NCBI GenBank assembly: GCA_905233415.1
Contig: CAJOEX010000014.1
Span: 4,082-68,081 of the forward strand
DNA from: Paludibacteraceae bacterium
GTDB lineage: Bacteria > Bacteroidota > Bacteroidia > Bacteroidales > Paludibacteraceae
Direction: 5' to 3'
Length of the DNA: 64,000 bases
Part shown: one piece after another, positions 32,561-42,274 of the stretch
Layout: the number at the start of each line of letters is the position of its first letter
How positions within the stretch are numbered: position 1 is the first letter of the stretch
Notes under the pieces: generated by a model
The model's database searches: none
What the model was told of the DNA's origin: nothing
The model's input: only the letters and a program-made list of their open reading frames with translations
Translations under genes and position numbers: made by a program

Positions 32561-34309
32561 ATGATACACGTAAAGAATCAAAACCGCAAGAAGAATCGCG
32601 GGTGCTTGTGGACAATCATTATTTGTCTTATTATCTATGTCGGACTTTGTGCATCCATCGGCTTCATGATGGGCGGCATGTTCTCGTCAGGAACAACCAA
32701 AGTGAAGGACAACAGTGTTTATTGCCTCGAAATGAAAGGCACGGTCATTGAGCAAGCTCAGGAGGCAAACCCGTTTGCATCCTTGATGGGGTCACTGCCT
32801 TACGGAGCCAGCCAAGAAGAAACAATCGGTTTGGACGACATTTTGAGTAATATACGTGCAGCCAAAAACAATGAAAAGATTAAAGGTATCTGCCTGAAAG
32901 GCGGCGCATTGAGCGTAGCTCCGGCAAGCGCAAAAGCCATTCGCGATGCACTCGCAGACTTCAAGCAATCCGGCAAATGGATAATCGCCTACGCCGACAA
33001 CTACGGACAGATGAACTACTATATCGTGTCCGTAGCAGACAAGATTTACCTCAATCCGCAAGGCAGCGTTGCGTGGCACGGTCTCGGTGGCGCAATGGGT
33101 TACTACAAGCGGATTCTTGACAAGCTCGGTGTTGAAATGCAAGTGCTGAAAGTCGGCACCTTCAAATCCGCCGTCGAGCCGTATATACGCACATCCATGT
33201 CCGACGCAGACCGCCAACAGACGGAGATTTACCTGCACGGAATCTGGGATAACATGACAGCCGCCGTAAGCGAAAGCCGCAGCATCAGTGTGGACAAACT
33301 CAACGCCTATGCGGACGAATATATGGATATTCAGCCGCAGGAGAAACTGCTTGCATACGGTTTGGTGGACAGCCTTGTCTATGTGCAGACCATTGACAGC
33401 GTGCTCAAAGATTTGACAGGCACAAAGGATTTCAAGCTGCTCTCACACAGCAAGATGAACGGTGTCAAGCGTGACGATCCGGATGAAGAAAGCAAGATTG
33501 CCGTTGTGTATGCTTCCGGTGAGATTACCGATGAAAGCGGCAACGGAATCGTAGCGAAGGAAATGCTCCGCACCTTGCGCAAAGTGCAGAAGAACGAGGA
33601 TGTGAAGGCGATGGTATTCCGCGTGAACAGCCCGGGCGGCAGTGCTTATGCCAGCGAACAGATTTGGCACGCGGTCAAACTGATTCAGGAGCAGGGTATT
33701 CCTGTCGTCGTTTCAATGGGCGATTATGCAGCCTCCGGCGGTTACTACATCAGTTGCGAGGCGGATTATATCTATGCCGAGCCGACAACGCTGACCGGCT
33801 CCATCGGTATCTTCGGACTTATTCCGAACATCGCCAAACTGCGCGACAAAATCGGTTATGACATCGACTGCGTTGGCACAAACAAGCACGCTGCGATGCA
33901 AAGCACGATGACGATGAAAGGCTTGGACGAGACCGAACGTGCGATGATGCAGTCGATGATTGAGCGCGGTTACGACATCTTCACAAGCCGTTGCGCAGAA
34001 GGTCGTCACATGCCACAGGACGAAATTAAGAAAATCGGCGAAGGCCGTGTATGGCTCGGAAAAGACGCACTGAAACTCGGACTTGTGGACGAGCTCGGCA
34101 ATATTGACAATGCCATTGCCAAAGCCGCTGAATTGGCAGGACTGGAAAAATACAGTATGGCATACTATCCCGCCAAGAAAGACCCGTTGGACGAGTTGCT
34201 GAAAATGCTTGACAACTCGACCGACGAAGAGAAAATGGTTGCCAAGTTGCGCGAACTGGTCAAACAACCGAGAATACTCATGCTTGCGCCCGTTGTTGAA
34301 ATCAAATAA
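32561..34309 (+). CDS. sppA: Signal peptide peptidase SppA (67K type)
   Basis: 582 residues. One N-terminal membrane helix and two ClpP-like domains. The serine nucleophile is in VSMGDYAASGGYYIS (C-terminal domain); the lysine partner lies in the N-terminal domain (KVGTFKSAVEPY). NSPGGSAYASE and LTGSIGIFG are also present. It degrades cleaved signal peptides in the membrane. Its end overlaps the probable lpxK start by 14 nt. Confidence 0.95.
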   Translation: MIHVKNQNRKKNRGCLWTIIICLIIYVGLCASIGFMMGGMFSSGTTKVKDNSVYCLEMKGTVIEQAQEANPFASLMGSLPYGASQEETIGLDDILSNIRAAKNNEKIKGICLKGGALSVAPASAKAIRDALADFKQSGKWIIAYADNYGQMNYYIVSVADKIYLNPQGSVAWHGLGGAMGYYKRILDKLGVEMQVLKVGTFKSAVEPYIRTSMSDADRQQTEIYLHGIWDNMTAAVSESRSISVDKLNAYADEYMDIQPQEKLLAYGLVDSLVYVQTIDSVLKDLTGTKDFKLLSHSKMNGVKRDDPDEESKIAVVYASGEITDESGNGIVAKEMLRTLRKVQKNEDVKAMVFRVNSPGGSAYASEQIWHAVKLIQEQGIPVVVSMGDYAASGGYYISCEADYIYAEPTTLTGSIGIFGLIPNIAKLRDKIGYDIDCVGTNKHAAMQSTMTMKGLDETERAMMQSMIERGYDIFTSRCAEGRHMPQDEIKKIGEGRVWLGKDALKLGLVDELGNIDNAIAKAAELAGLEKYSMAYYPAKKDPLDELLKMLDNSTDEEKMVAKLRELVKQPRILMLAPVVEIK

Positions 34310-35339
34310 CATATTATTGGCACCGTTCAGTTGGCTGTACGGGTTGGTTCTGCACCTGCGCCACACACTGTATGACGACCATTTACTGCCGTCGCATTCG
34401 GTGTCTGTGCCGACTGTCTGTGTCGGAAATCTCGCCGTAGGCGGAACAGGCAAGACACCGCATACCGAGTGGCTTGTCCGTCATTTGGGCAAGCACTACA
34501 AGCTGGCGGTGCTTTCTCGTGGCTACGGACGCCGAACACACGGATTCATTCTGGCAGACCACAACAGCACAGCCCGCACCATCGGCGATGAACCGATGCA
34601 GATACACAGGAAGTTCCCCGATGTGCCTGTAGCTGTCTGCGCCGACCGTGTGAAAGGTGTGAAGCAATTGCAACGGATGGTGCCGGATTTGCAACTGGTA
34701 ATCCTGGACGATGCCCTGCAGCACAGGTCCATCAAATGCGGATTCAACATTCTGCTGACGGCGCAAAACAACCTGTACATCGACGACCGCCTGCTGCCTT
34801 ACGGTACTTTGCGGGACATCAAACACCGCAGCCATGCCGCACATGCCGTCATTGTCACAAAATGCCCCGAGATATTCAAACCGATTGACAAGCGGGTTAT
34901 AGACAACCGACTGCATTTGGCGACATTCCAGCAGCTGTATTTCTCGAAAATGGTTTATGAGACTGCGTTAGAAAGCACACAAAAGCCATTGGTTGTGTCG
35001 GGTATAGCCAATCCAGAGGAATTTTTTGAGCATGTCAAGAAAACGTGTCCGAAAGCGGAACTGCTTGCCTTCGGCGACCATCACCGCTTTACAAGACACG
35101 ACATCAACGGCATCGAAAAGGCTGCTGCCAAATTCGACCTTGTACTCACCACCGAAAAAGACTACGAACGCTTGCAGCTCACTACCCTACCCGAACGGCT
35201 GGGAGCCAAACTGCAGGTCGTTCCGATTCACGTCAAAATAGACGAGACCCATGTTCTTGAGAAGCAATTGACAACCTATATTGACGAGGCGTTGCGCAAC
35301 TCCGGCAAATCCGCCAAACCAAACTACAGCAAAGCATGA
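34296..35339 (+). CDS. lpxK: Tetraacyldisaccharide 4'-kinase
   Basis: 347 residues, adds the 4'-phosphate in lipid A synthesis. FSWLYG near the start, the P-loop VGNLAVGGTGKTPHTEWL, LSRGYGRR and DDALQHR are diagnostic. No ATG is available at the N-terminus. TTG 34296 gives the usual 10-15 residues before FSWLYG; TTG 34317 is the alternative. Overlaps sppA and the ABC exporter (ATGA), so translation is probably coupled. Confidence 0.93.
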   Translation: MKSNNILLAPFSWLYGLVLHLRHTLYDDHLLPSHSVSVPTVCVGNLAVGGTGKTPHTEWLVRHLGKHYKLAVLSRGYGRRTHGFILADHNSTARTIGDEPMQIHRKFPDVPVAVCADRVKGVKQLQRMVPDLQLVILDDALQHRSIKCGFNILLTAQNNLYIDDRLLPYGTLRDIKHRSHAAHAVIVTKCPEIFKPIDKRVIDNRLHLATFQQLYFSKMVYETALESTQKPLVVSGIANPEEFFEHVKKTCPKAELLAFGDHHRFTRHDINGIEKAAAKFDLVLTTEKDYERLQLTTLPERLGAKLQVVPIHVKIDETHVLEKQLTTYIDEALRNSGKSAKPNYSKA

Positions 35340-37162
35340 ACATCCTGAAACTGCTACATCGTTTTATTCCGCCTTATCGCGTGCAAGTGGTGTTGAATAT
35401 ACTGTTTAACATCCTTTCCACGGTACTTTCGCTGTTTTCTTTTGCAACGATTATTCCGGTTCTGCGGCTGCTGTTCGGGCTGACTGAAATGAATGCCCGT
35501 TATGTTGAACTGACCTCTGCGATGCCGCTCAAAGACTATGTCGAAGCCGCCCGCGGGAATATGTACTGGTACATGGGAATGCTCGTAGAACAACACGGAG
35601 CAGGCTATGTGCTGTTTTACTTGGGTGTCTTTCTTGTGCTGACAACGGGGCTCAAGTGTTTCTGTGCATGGATGGCGAATTTCTTCATTGTGCCTATCCG
35701 GACAGGCGTTTTACGGGACCTGCGCCAACAGCTGTACACCAAGATTACCCGCCTGCCAATCGGTTATTTCACGGAAGAGCGCAAAGGCGATGTCATGTCC
35801 CGCATGACAAATGATGTGAATGAAGTGGAAGCAAGCATCATGTCTTCTGTGGATATTCTTTTCAAGAATCCGCTGATGATTCTCATTTACCTTGTGATGC
35901 TGTTTCTTATCTCGTGGCAACTGACCCTGTTTGCGTTGGTGCTGCTTCCTGTTGCGGGATTCCTGATTGGGCGCATCGGGCGCTCTCTCAAACGGGCTTC
36001 CACCAAAGGACAGGAACAGACCGCGGATATACTCACACAAATCGAAGAGACACTTGGCGGCTTGCGGGTTGTCAAGGCCTTTAATGCGGAAGAGAAACTC
36101 CAAACACGTTTCAACCGGCTTATCAATGACACCCGAACCACATTCACCCATATCAACCGCCGTTATTACCTTGCCCACCCTGTTTCCGAATTCCTCGGAA
36201 CGGCGTTGATTGCGGTTCTGCTGTGGTACGGCGGCGGACTGATTCTAAGCGAGCACGCGCTGATTGATGCATCCACGTTTATTTACTACCTGATTCTTTT
36301 CTATTCGATTATCAATCCCGCCAAAGATCTTTCCCGTGCATCCTACGGCATTCGTCGGGGCACAGCGGCATTAGAACGAATAGACAAAGTTCTCAACGCC
36401 GAGAATAACATCCGCGAAGTTGCCAATCCCCAAGCAATTAACGCATTCCATTCGTGCATCGAATATAAGAATGTTTCCTTTGCTTATCGCGCTGACACAG
36501 AGGTATTAAAAGCCATCAATCTTAAAATCCGCAAAGGGCAGATGGTGGCTTTGGTCGGACAATCCGGCTCCGGCAAAACAACGCTGGCAGACCTGCTTCC
36601 GCGCTTCTACGATGTGACGGAAGGAGCTATTACTATTGACGGAATAGACGTCCGCCAAATGAAGATTCACGACCTGCGCGAACTGATGGGCAACGTCAAT
36701 CAAGAGGCGATTCTATTCAACGACACGTTCTTCAACAACATCACTTTCGGCGTGGATTTATCCAAACCTGCTCCCAACGGAATGACATGGCAGGAAGCCG
36801 TCGAACAAGCCGCACGAATTGCGAATGCGCACGATTTCATTGTTGCCACTCCTGACGGCTACCAAACCACCATCGGCGACCGTGGCAGCAGACTTTCCGG
36901 CGGACAGCGCCAACGCATTTCCATTGCCCGTGACGAAGCTACTTCCGCTTTGGATACTGAGTCCGAAAAACTGGTGCAAGAAGCATTGGAACACCTTATG
37001 AAAGACCGCACAACGTTTGTTGTGGCGCATCGCTTGTCCACGATTCGCAACGCCGACGTGATTTGTGTGCTGCACAACGGGCAAATAGTCGAGCAAGGCA
37101 AACACGACGAATTGCTTGCTCTTAACGGCTACTACGCCAAGTTGTCCGCCATGCAACAATAG
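35336..37162 (+). CDS. MsbA-like ABC exporter lacking the Walker B strand
   Basis: 608 residues: six-helix permease domain (1-330) then ATPase. Walker A VGQSGSGKTT, Q-loop NQEAILFND, signature LSGGQRQR and switch VVAHRLS are present. After SIAR (residue 532) the sequence jumps directly to DEATSALD: the roughly 11 residues holding the Walker B hydrophobic strand are missing, in frame, at 36931/36932. The catalytic D-E pair remains but its strand is gone, so ATP hydrolysis is doubtful. Next to lpxK, so lipid A or lipid export is the likely job. Confidence 0.88.
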   Translation: MNILKLLHRFIPPYRVQVVLNILFNILSTVLSLFSFATIIPVLRLLFGLTEMNARYVELTSAMPLKDYVEAARGNMYWYMGMLVEQHGAGYVLFYLGVFLVLTTGLKCFCAWMANFFIVPIRTGVLRDLRQQLYTKITRLPIGYFTEERKGDVMSRMTNDVNEVEASIMSSVDILFKNPLMILIYLVMLFLISWQLTLFALVLLPVAGFLIGRIGRSLKRASTKGQEQTADILTQIEETLGGLRVVKAFNAEEKLQTRFNRLINDTRTTFTHINRRYYLAHPVSEFLGTALIAVLLWYGGGLILSEHALIDASTFIYYLILFYSIINPAKDLSRASYGIRRGTAALERIDKVLNAENNIREVANPQAINAFHSCIEYKNVSFAYRADTEVLKAINLKIRKGQMVALVGQSGSGKTTLADLLPRFYDVTEGAITIDGIDVRQMKIHDLRELMGNVNQEAILFNDTFFNNITFGVDLSKPAPNGMTWQEAVEQAARIANAHDFIVATPDGYQTTIGDRGSRLSGGQRQRISIARDEATSALDTESEKLVQEALEHLMKDRTTFVVAHRLSTIRNADVICVLHNGQIVEQGKHDELLALNGYYAKLSAMQQ

Positions 37163-37198
37163 CCATTTCGGAGAAAATTCCACAAAATCTCAAAAATA

Positions 37199-37230
37199 TT
37201 TGCACATTTGATAAAAAAGTTGTACCTTTG
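37199..37230 (+). promoter_or_regulatory. Promoter of the glycan-acylation operon
   Basis: TTTG (37199-37202), 20 nt, TACCTTTG (37223-37230), 21 nt before the pglD-like gene. Confidence 0.8.
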
Positions 37231-37251
37231 CGCGATTTTTAGAAATTGCGC

Positions 37252-37881
37252 ATGAAACAACTTGTAATCATCGGTGCCGGAGGCATGGGAAGAACCTTTT
37301 TCGACATGGCGAAAGAGAGTATCGGCTATGGTACGGAATACCAAATAAAAGGCTTTATAGACGATAACCTCGCTGCTTTGGACGGTTTCCCGAACTATCC
37401 GCCGATGCTTGGCACAATTGCCGGTTACAAGCCTGCGCCGGACGAAGTGTTTGTGTGCTCCATCGGTGGTGCGGCACGCCGCAAATGTATGGAGGAGATT
37501 ATTGCCAATGGCGGCAAATTCCTCACGATGATTCACAAAACCGTTCGTATCGGCACAAATGTAGAGATTGGCGAAGGAACCGTTGTCGGAGCCTTTACAA
37601 CCATAGGCGCAGACGCCAAGGTTGGCAAATGCAACCTCATTCAATCCTATACAGTTATCGGACATGACAGCAGAATCGGCGACTGGAACCGCATCGACAC
37701 ACATGTCACGCTGGTTGGAAGTACGATTGTTGAAGACGAAGCGGACATACACACAAGCGCCATGATCAGCCACAATGTGACCATCGAATCAAATTCCCGT
37801 GTGGCAGCTTGCAGTTTCGTCATCCGTCGCGTCAAATCAGGTACGACCGTCATGGGCAATCCCGCAAAAAGACTAATGTAA
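37252..37881 (+). CDS. PglD/NeuD-type sugar N-acyltransferase
   Basis: 210 residues. N-terminal sugar-binding fold (QLVIIGAGGMGRTFFDMAKE), then a left-handed beta helix of hexapeptide repeats (IGTNVEIGEGTVVGAFTTIG). Members acylate the 4-amino group of UDP-amino sugars, with acetyl-CoA in the known cases. The catalytic histidine is likely in VIGHDSRIG. An acyl carrier protein gene follows 6 nt later, so the donor may be acyl-ACP. First gene of the operon. Confidence 0.88.
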   Translation: MKQLVIIGAGGMGRTFFDMAKESIGYGTEYQIKGFIDDNLAALDGFPNYPPMLGTIAGYKPAPDEVFVCSIGGAARRKCMEEIIANGGKFLTMIHKTVRIGTNVEIGEGTVVGAFTTIGADAKVGKCNLIQSYTVIGHDSRIGDWNRIDTHVTLVGSTIVEDEADIHTSAMISHNVTIESNSRVAACSFVIRRVKSGTTVMGNPAKRLM

Positions 37882-37887
37882 AAACTT

Positions 37888-38115
37888 ATGGATATACAAA
37901 ATTTTATTGAAAACTTTGCAGAGCAGTTCGATGATTTGAATGTAGAACTGACTCCCGAAACACGCTTCCGCGAAGTGGAAGGCTGGACATCATTGGTGGC
38001 TTTACTTGTTATCACAATGGTGGATGACGAATACGGTGTTGTTCTGCCACCGGAAGAAATGCGCAAAACCAACACGATTCAGGAACTCTTTGACTTGGTT
38101 AGTTCGAAACTTTGA
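37888..38115 (+). CDS. Acyl carrier protein 1
   Basis: 75 residues. The phosphopantetheine serine is in GWTSLVALLVI (WDSL-type motif with T for D). Acidic helices surround it. Dedicated to the operon rather than fatty-acid synthesis, judging from its neighbours. Overlaps the next gene by 4 nt. Confidence 0.88.
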   Translation: MDIQNFIENFAEQFDDLNVELTPETRFREVEGWTSLVALLVITMVDDEYGVVLPPEEMRKTNTIQELFDLVSSKL

Positions 38116-38817
38116 TGTATAATCCTTTCTCACTTTCCGGCAAAACGATTCTTGTTACCGGTGCCTCTTCCGGCATCGGACGTGCTACTGCAATTGAGTG
38201 CGCCAAGATGGGCGCAACGGTTGTTCTGACTGCCCGTAACGAGGAACGTCTGCAAGCCACACTTGCAGAAATGACGGGTGAAGGACACCGTTACATCCTC
38301 GCCGATTTAGGCGAAGAGGCAAATATTACTGCTTTGGTACAAGACCTGCCCATCTTGAACGGAGCCGTATTGAATGCAGGAATAGTGGGACTGACACCGG
38401 TACAAGCCATTACGGCCACAAAGCTGGAACAAATGCAACGCATCAACTTGAATGCACCCATACTGCTGACACGGCAACTTGTCAAACAAAAAAAACTGGC
38501 AAATAACGCTTCATTGGTATTCGTTGCTTCCGCTGCAGGTGTTTACCGCACGTCGGTCGGGAATGCCATTTATGCCACCACAAAATGCGGCTTGGACGCA
38601 TTCATGCGCACCGCTGCTTTGGAATTGGCGGGCAAAGGCATTCGTTGTAATTCTGTCAATCCGGCCATTGAAGGAGAAAGACTTAACCAACTATCCGCTT
38701 CACCGTTACGGCAAACCGGAAGAGGTGGCGCAAGCAGCCGTCTATCTGCTTTCCGACGCCACACAATGGATGACAGGCACAGCCCTGAAACTCGATGGCG
38801 GGCGAACACTTGCATAA
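38112..38817 (+). pseudogene. Ketoreductase (FabG-like SDR) with deletion and frameshift
   Basis: The first 185 codons are normal SDR: VTGASSGIGRAT, LNAGIVG, active-site serine VASAAGVY and YATTK. After NSVNPA the frame changes. The family's C-terminal part (KDLTNYPLHRYGKPEEVAQA, then LKLDGGRTLA) is found in another frame from 38668 to 38817, and about 20 residues in between are missing. As written, the product ends in an unrelated tail (to 38840). So the gene has lost bases near 38665, or the assembly has. Confidence 0.8.
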
Positions 38818-38828
38818 CCTGCTCCAAA

Positions 38829-38883
38829 GTTAGTGATTAGTTGGATATTAGTTAGATACTAACCTGACTCAAGTATAACTCAA
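38829..38883. repeat. 11-nt-period repeat before the FabG gene
   Basis: Five 11-mers, the first three of GTTRGTGATTA type and the last two ending CTCAA, fill the spacer and end 2 nt before the ATG at 38886. Confidence 0.75.
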
Positions 38884-38885
38884 AT

Positions 38886-39614
38886 ATGAAACAACTACTC
38901 GAAAATAAAGTTTGTATCATCACCGGCGCCGCACAAGGTATCGGACGTGAGATTGCCAAACGCTTTGCAGCAGACGGCGCCATCGTTTATGCTTGCGACC
39001 GGCAGAAATTCGATAGCGACAATGAGCGAATCCATCCTGTTCAATTCGACATTACCGATGCAGCAGCTGTCAAGACTGCAATGATGCAGATTTACAAGGA
39101 AGCAGGACGAATAGACTGCCTCGTGAATAATGCCGGCGTTGTTTTCAACCGCAAAATAGGTATGATTATGCGTGAGGAGACGGAACTCATGTTCCGCATC
39201 AACGTGATTGCGGTACTCGAACTCATTCAACTCGTTAGCCGTCTTATGGCACGTAATGGCGGCGGCAATATCGTCAATATAGCATCTGTAACCGCCGTTC
39301 TCGGTTCACCCGGACAAGTGGCTTACTCCGCGACGAAAGGAGCTATTATTGCCATGACAAAGTCCGCAGCCAAGGAACTTGCTCCGCAAAACGTCCGTGT
39401 CAATGCCGTTGCTCCGGGTATTGTCAAAACCGAACGTTTTGCCGAACTATACGAAGCTAACGGTGAAAAGATTGACGAACGTATCAGCCGCATCGCACTT
39501 GGTCGGCTCGGCACACCGGAAGACATTGCAAACGCATGTGCTTTCCTCGCTTCCGACAGAGCAAGTTACATCTCGGGACATATTTTAGGCGTTGATGGTT
39601 GCGCATCCATATAA
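38886..39614 (+). CDS. 3-oxoacyl-ACP reductase FabG-like (SDR)
   Basis: 242 residues, complete. Cofactor motif ITGAAQGIGREIAKRF, VNNAGVV, serine in NIASVTAVLG, YSATKGA and C-terminal SGHILGVDG. It reduces 3-oxoacyl-ACP with NADPH. Together with the synthase at 41210 it would make a 3-hydroxyacyl chain. It may make up for the broken SDR upstream. Stop overlaps the next start (TAATG). Confidence 0.92.
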   Translation: MKQLLENKVCIITGAAQGIGREIAKRFAADGAIVYACDRQKFDSDNERIHPVQFDITDAAAVKTAMMQIYKEAGRIDCLVNNAGVVFNRKIGMIMREETELMFRINVIAVLELIQLVSRLMARNGGGNIVNIASVTAVLGSPGQVAYSATKGAIIAMTKSAAKELAPQNVRVNAVAPGIVKTERFAELYEANGEKIDERISRIALGRLGTPEDIANACAFLASDRASYISGHILGVDGCASI

Positions 39615-40966
39615 TGCTGTTAGGACTTGAACATATTGCCCCCGAACGGATTGCCGCAATCGACAACGACGGCAAACAACTGACTTACGGCGAAATCCTT
39701 GATTTGTCCTCGATAATCATGGACAATGTGCCTGTTCGTTCGCTGTGCTTTATGATGGTGGAGAACAATGTGGATAGTCTCGCATGGGTAATGGCGTCGT
39801 TAATCGGCGAAAGACTTGTGCCGCTCATTCTGAACGCCAAGACGGATGAGACACTATACAACAATCTCCTGCAAACCTACAAACCTGCATATATTTGGAA
39901 GGCGGGAACATTGCAACGCACAGAAAACCCGATTGCGCCACTACATCCCGATTTAAGCCACTTACTGCCGACTTCCGGCAGTACCGGCAGCCCGAAACTC
40001 GTCCGTCACAAGTATGACAACATTGAAGCTGCCGGACTGAATATATCCACGTTCTTTGAGCTGAAAGAAACCGACCGGCCGCTGATGGTACTCCCGTTAT
40101 ATTACACGATGGGATTGTCTATGGTCTTCAGTCATTTGCGTGTCGGAGCAACAGTGCTTATCACCAACCGCAGCATGACGGATGCCGCTTTCTGGAAGTT
40201 CCTCAAAGAAGAGCACGCGACATCCTTTACCGGCGTTCCCTACTCTTTCCAGATTCTCAATCTTATGCGATTCTTCCGCATGGATTTGCCGGATATGGAG
40301 TTGCTCACGCAAGGCGGAGGAAAAATGCCGCATGATTTGAACGTCAAGTTCGCTGAATACTGCCGTGACCACAACAAGCGTTGGATTGCCACATATGGTC
40401 AGTCCGAATGCACGGCACGCATGGCGTACCTGCCTGCCAAGTGGGCTTTGGATAAAGTCGGGAGTATCGGCATCGCCGTACCAAACGGGGAACTTTCTCT
40501 TATTGACGAAAACGGCAACGCCATCACAACACCGCACACCGAAGGCGAGATGTGCTACCGCGGAAAGAACGTCACAATGGGATATGCCACTTGCTTGGAA
40601 GACCTCACCAAAGGCGACGAAAGAAATGGCTTCATTCGCACAGGCGATTTGGCATTTTTCGATGAAGACGGCTGCTATTACATCGTCGGGCGTATGGGAC
40701 GATTCCTCAAACTATTCGGTATGCGAGTCGGTTTGGACGAATGCGAACAGATTATCACCAACGACTGCCAAGCCGATTGTGCCTGTGTCGGCACGGACGA
40801 AAAAATGATAGTTTATATCACCGACGCCGCCAAACAGCAGGCAGTAAAAGATGCGCTTGTCGAAAAGACGCACATTGTGGCAACTTCATTTGAGATTCGT
40901 GTTATTGACGCTATTCCAAAGAACGAAGCCGGCAAAAAACTATATAGTAAATTGGACAAACAATAA
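39614..40966 (+). CDS. AMP-dependent acid-ACP/CoA ligase
   Basis: 450 residues, ANL family, shorter than fatty-acyl-CoA ligases. The P-loop LLPTSGSTGSPKLVRH near residue 120, YGQSECTARM near 263, RTGDLAFFDED near 343 and the catalytic lysine in NEAGKKLYSK at the end are present. Placed between two ACP genes, so it probably loads an acid onto ACP. Substrate not predictable. Confidence 0.88.
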   Translation: MLLGLEHIAPERIAAIDNDGKQLTYGEILDLSSIIMDNVPVRSLCFMMVENNVDSLAWVMASLIGERLVPLILNAKTDETLYNNLLQTYKPAYIWKAGTLQRTENPIAPLHPDLSHLLPTSGSTGSPKLVRHKYDNIEAAGLNISTFFELKETDRPLMVLPLYYTMGLSMVFSHLRVGATVLITNRSMTDAAFWKFLKEEHATSFTGVPYSFQILNLMRFFRMDLPDMELLTQGGGKMPHDLNVKFAEYCRDHNKRWIATYGQSECTARMAYLPAKWALDKVGSIGIAVPNGELSLIDENGNAITTPHTEGEMCYRGKNVTMGYATCLEDLTKGDERNGFIRTGDLAFFDEDGCYYIVGRMGRFLKLFGMRVGLDECEQIITNDCQADCACVGTDEKMIVYITDAAKQQAVKDALVEKTHIVATSFEIRVIDAIPKNEAGKKLYSKLDKQ

Positions 40967-40967
40967 T

Positions 40968-41207
40968 ATGACAAACTTAGAGAAGTATAATGACATTTTT
41001 GCACAGGTTTTTAGTGCAAAAGCCGAAGATTTGGGAGACAACTACAGCAAGGAAACCGTTCCTGCATGGGACTCGGTGCACCAACTGAACATTATCTCGC
41101 TGATGGAAGAGACGTTCGATTTGATGCTTGACCCTGAAGATATTATGGCTTGCACCAGTTACAACGCCGGCAAGGAAATTCTTGCTAAAAACGGAATAGA
41201 ACTATAA
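40968..41207 (+). CDS. Acyl carrier protein 2
   Basis: 79 residues. Attachment motif AWDSVHQLNII (serine in WDS). Starts 1 nt after the ligase stop and ends 2 nt before the synthase gene. Confidence 0.9.
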   Translation: MTNLEKYNDIFAQVFSAKAEDLGDNYSKETVPAWDSVHQLNIISLMEETFDLMLDPEDIMACTSYNAGKEILAKNGIEL

Positions 41208-41209
41208 TT

Positions 41210-42274
41210 ATGGCACGTTGGACTATTAAAAACGTACGCTTTGCAGGTGTCAGTGCCTGTATGCCGAAAAAGGTTGTAAAGACTGCGGATATTCCGTTGT
41301 TTACCGCCGAAGAAGCGCAGGTGTTTGACAATACAGTCGGTATCCGCGAACGCCGAATCGGTCCCGACACGCTTTGTGCATCGGATATGTGCCAAGCCGC
41401 AGCGGAGAAACTGCTTGCAGACCTTGGCTGGGAACGGGAAAGCATTGATATGCTTGTCTTTGAGTCCGTAACCGCGGACTTCCATCCCACACCACCAACC
41501 TCCTGCATTCTGCAAGACCGTCTCGGTTTGCCGCAAGGCTGCTTCTGCATTGACCTTCCTATGGGCTGCTGCGGAACAATGTATGCCGTCAACGTGGCTG
41601 GCAACATGCTCACAACCGGTAACATCCGTCGTGCCTTGTTGCTGGTCGGTGACACAGCACTGCGAATGGGTTCGATGCAAGATAAGAGCCGCGTACCGCT
41701 TTTCGGAGACTGCGGAACGGCTATTGCATTGGAATATGACACTACTGCCGATGATATTGTGATAGACTTTCAAACGCAGGGTAGCGGTTATAAAGCGCTG
41801 ATGACGCCTCACGGCGGTTTCCGCCATCCTTTGACATTAGATTCGTTCAAACAGGAAGATTTCGGCAACGGTATTATTCGTGCGCCGAAAGACACGCTTA
41901 TTGACGGTTTGGCAGTATTTACTTTCGCCATTTCCCGCCCGCCGAAGTCTATCCAGCAACTCATTGACGATTATCATATCGACATTGAGCAGGATATTGA
42001 TTATTTCCTTATCCACCAGGCTAATAAACTGATTGTGGACCGTGTAGTAAAGAAACTGCACCTGCCTGTGGACAAAGTACCATATGATTTGGAGGAGTTC
42101 GGCAATCTCGGCGGTGCTAGTATCCCTTCCCTGATGGTAACGCGTATAGCAGATGCTATGCGCAGCAGCAAAAAGACCAGGCTTCTCGCATCTTCCTTCG
42201 GTCTCGGACTCAGTTGGGGCACAATGCTCCTCACAGCAAACAATGTTGTTATTCCTGAATTGATAGAGATATGA
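41210..42274 (+). CDS. 3-oxoacyl-ACP synthase III-like (FabH family)
   Basis: 354 residues, thiolase fold. The catalytic triad is visible: Cys in [13 protein letters not shown], His in LIHQANK, Asn in FGNLGGAS. It condenses an acyl starter with malonyl-ACP. FabH paralogues also occur in sugar-acylation clusters. Overlaps the acyltransferase gene by ATGA. Confidence 0.92.
   Translation: MARWTIKNVRFAGVSACMPKKVVKTADIPLFTAEEAQVFDNTVGIRERRIGPDTLCASDMCQAAAEKLLADLGWERESIDMLVFESVTADFHPTPPTSCILQDRLGLPQGCFCIDLPMGCCGTMYAVNVAGNMLTTGNIRRALLLVGDTALRMGSMQDKSRVPLFGDCGTAIALEYDTTADDIVIDFQTQGSGYKALMTPHGGFRHPLTLDSFKQEDFGNGIIRAPKDTLIDGLAVFTFAISRPPKSIQQLIDDYHIDIEQDIDYFLIHQANKLIVDRVVKKLHLPVDKVPYDLEEFGNLGGASIPSLMVTRIADAMRSSKKTRLLASSFGLGLSWGTMLLTANNVVIPELIEI

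Noticed and set aside
31236-32615. 459-codon open frame on the - strand
   Set aside because: Antisense to the SLC13 permease and its downstream promoter; composition (His, Asp, Arg rich) is that of a shadow frame.
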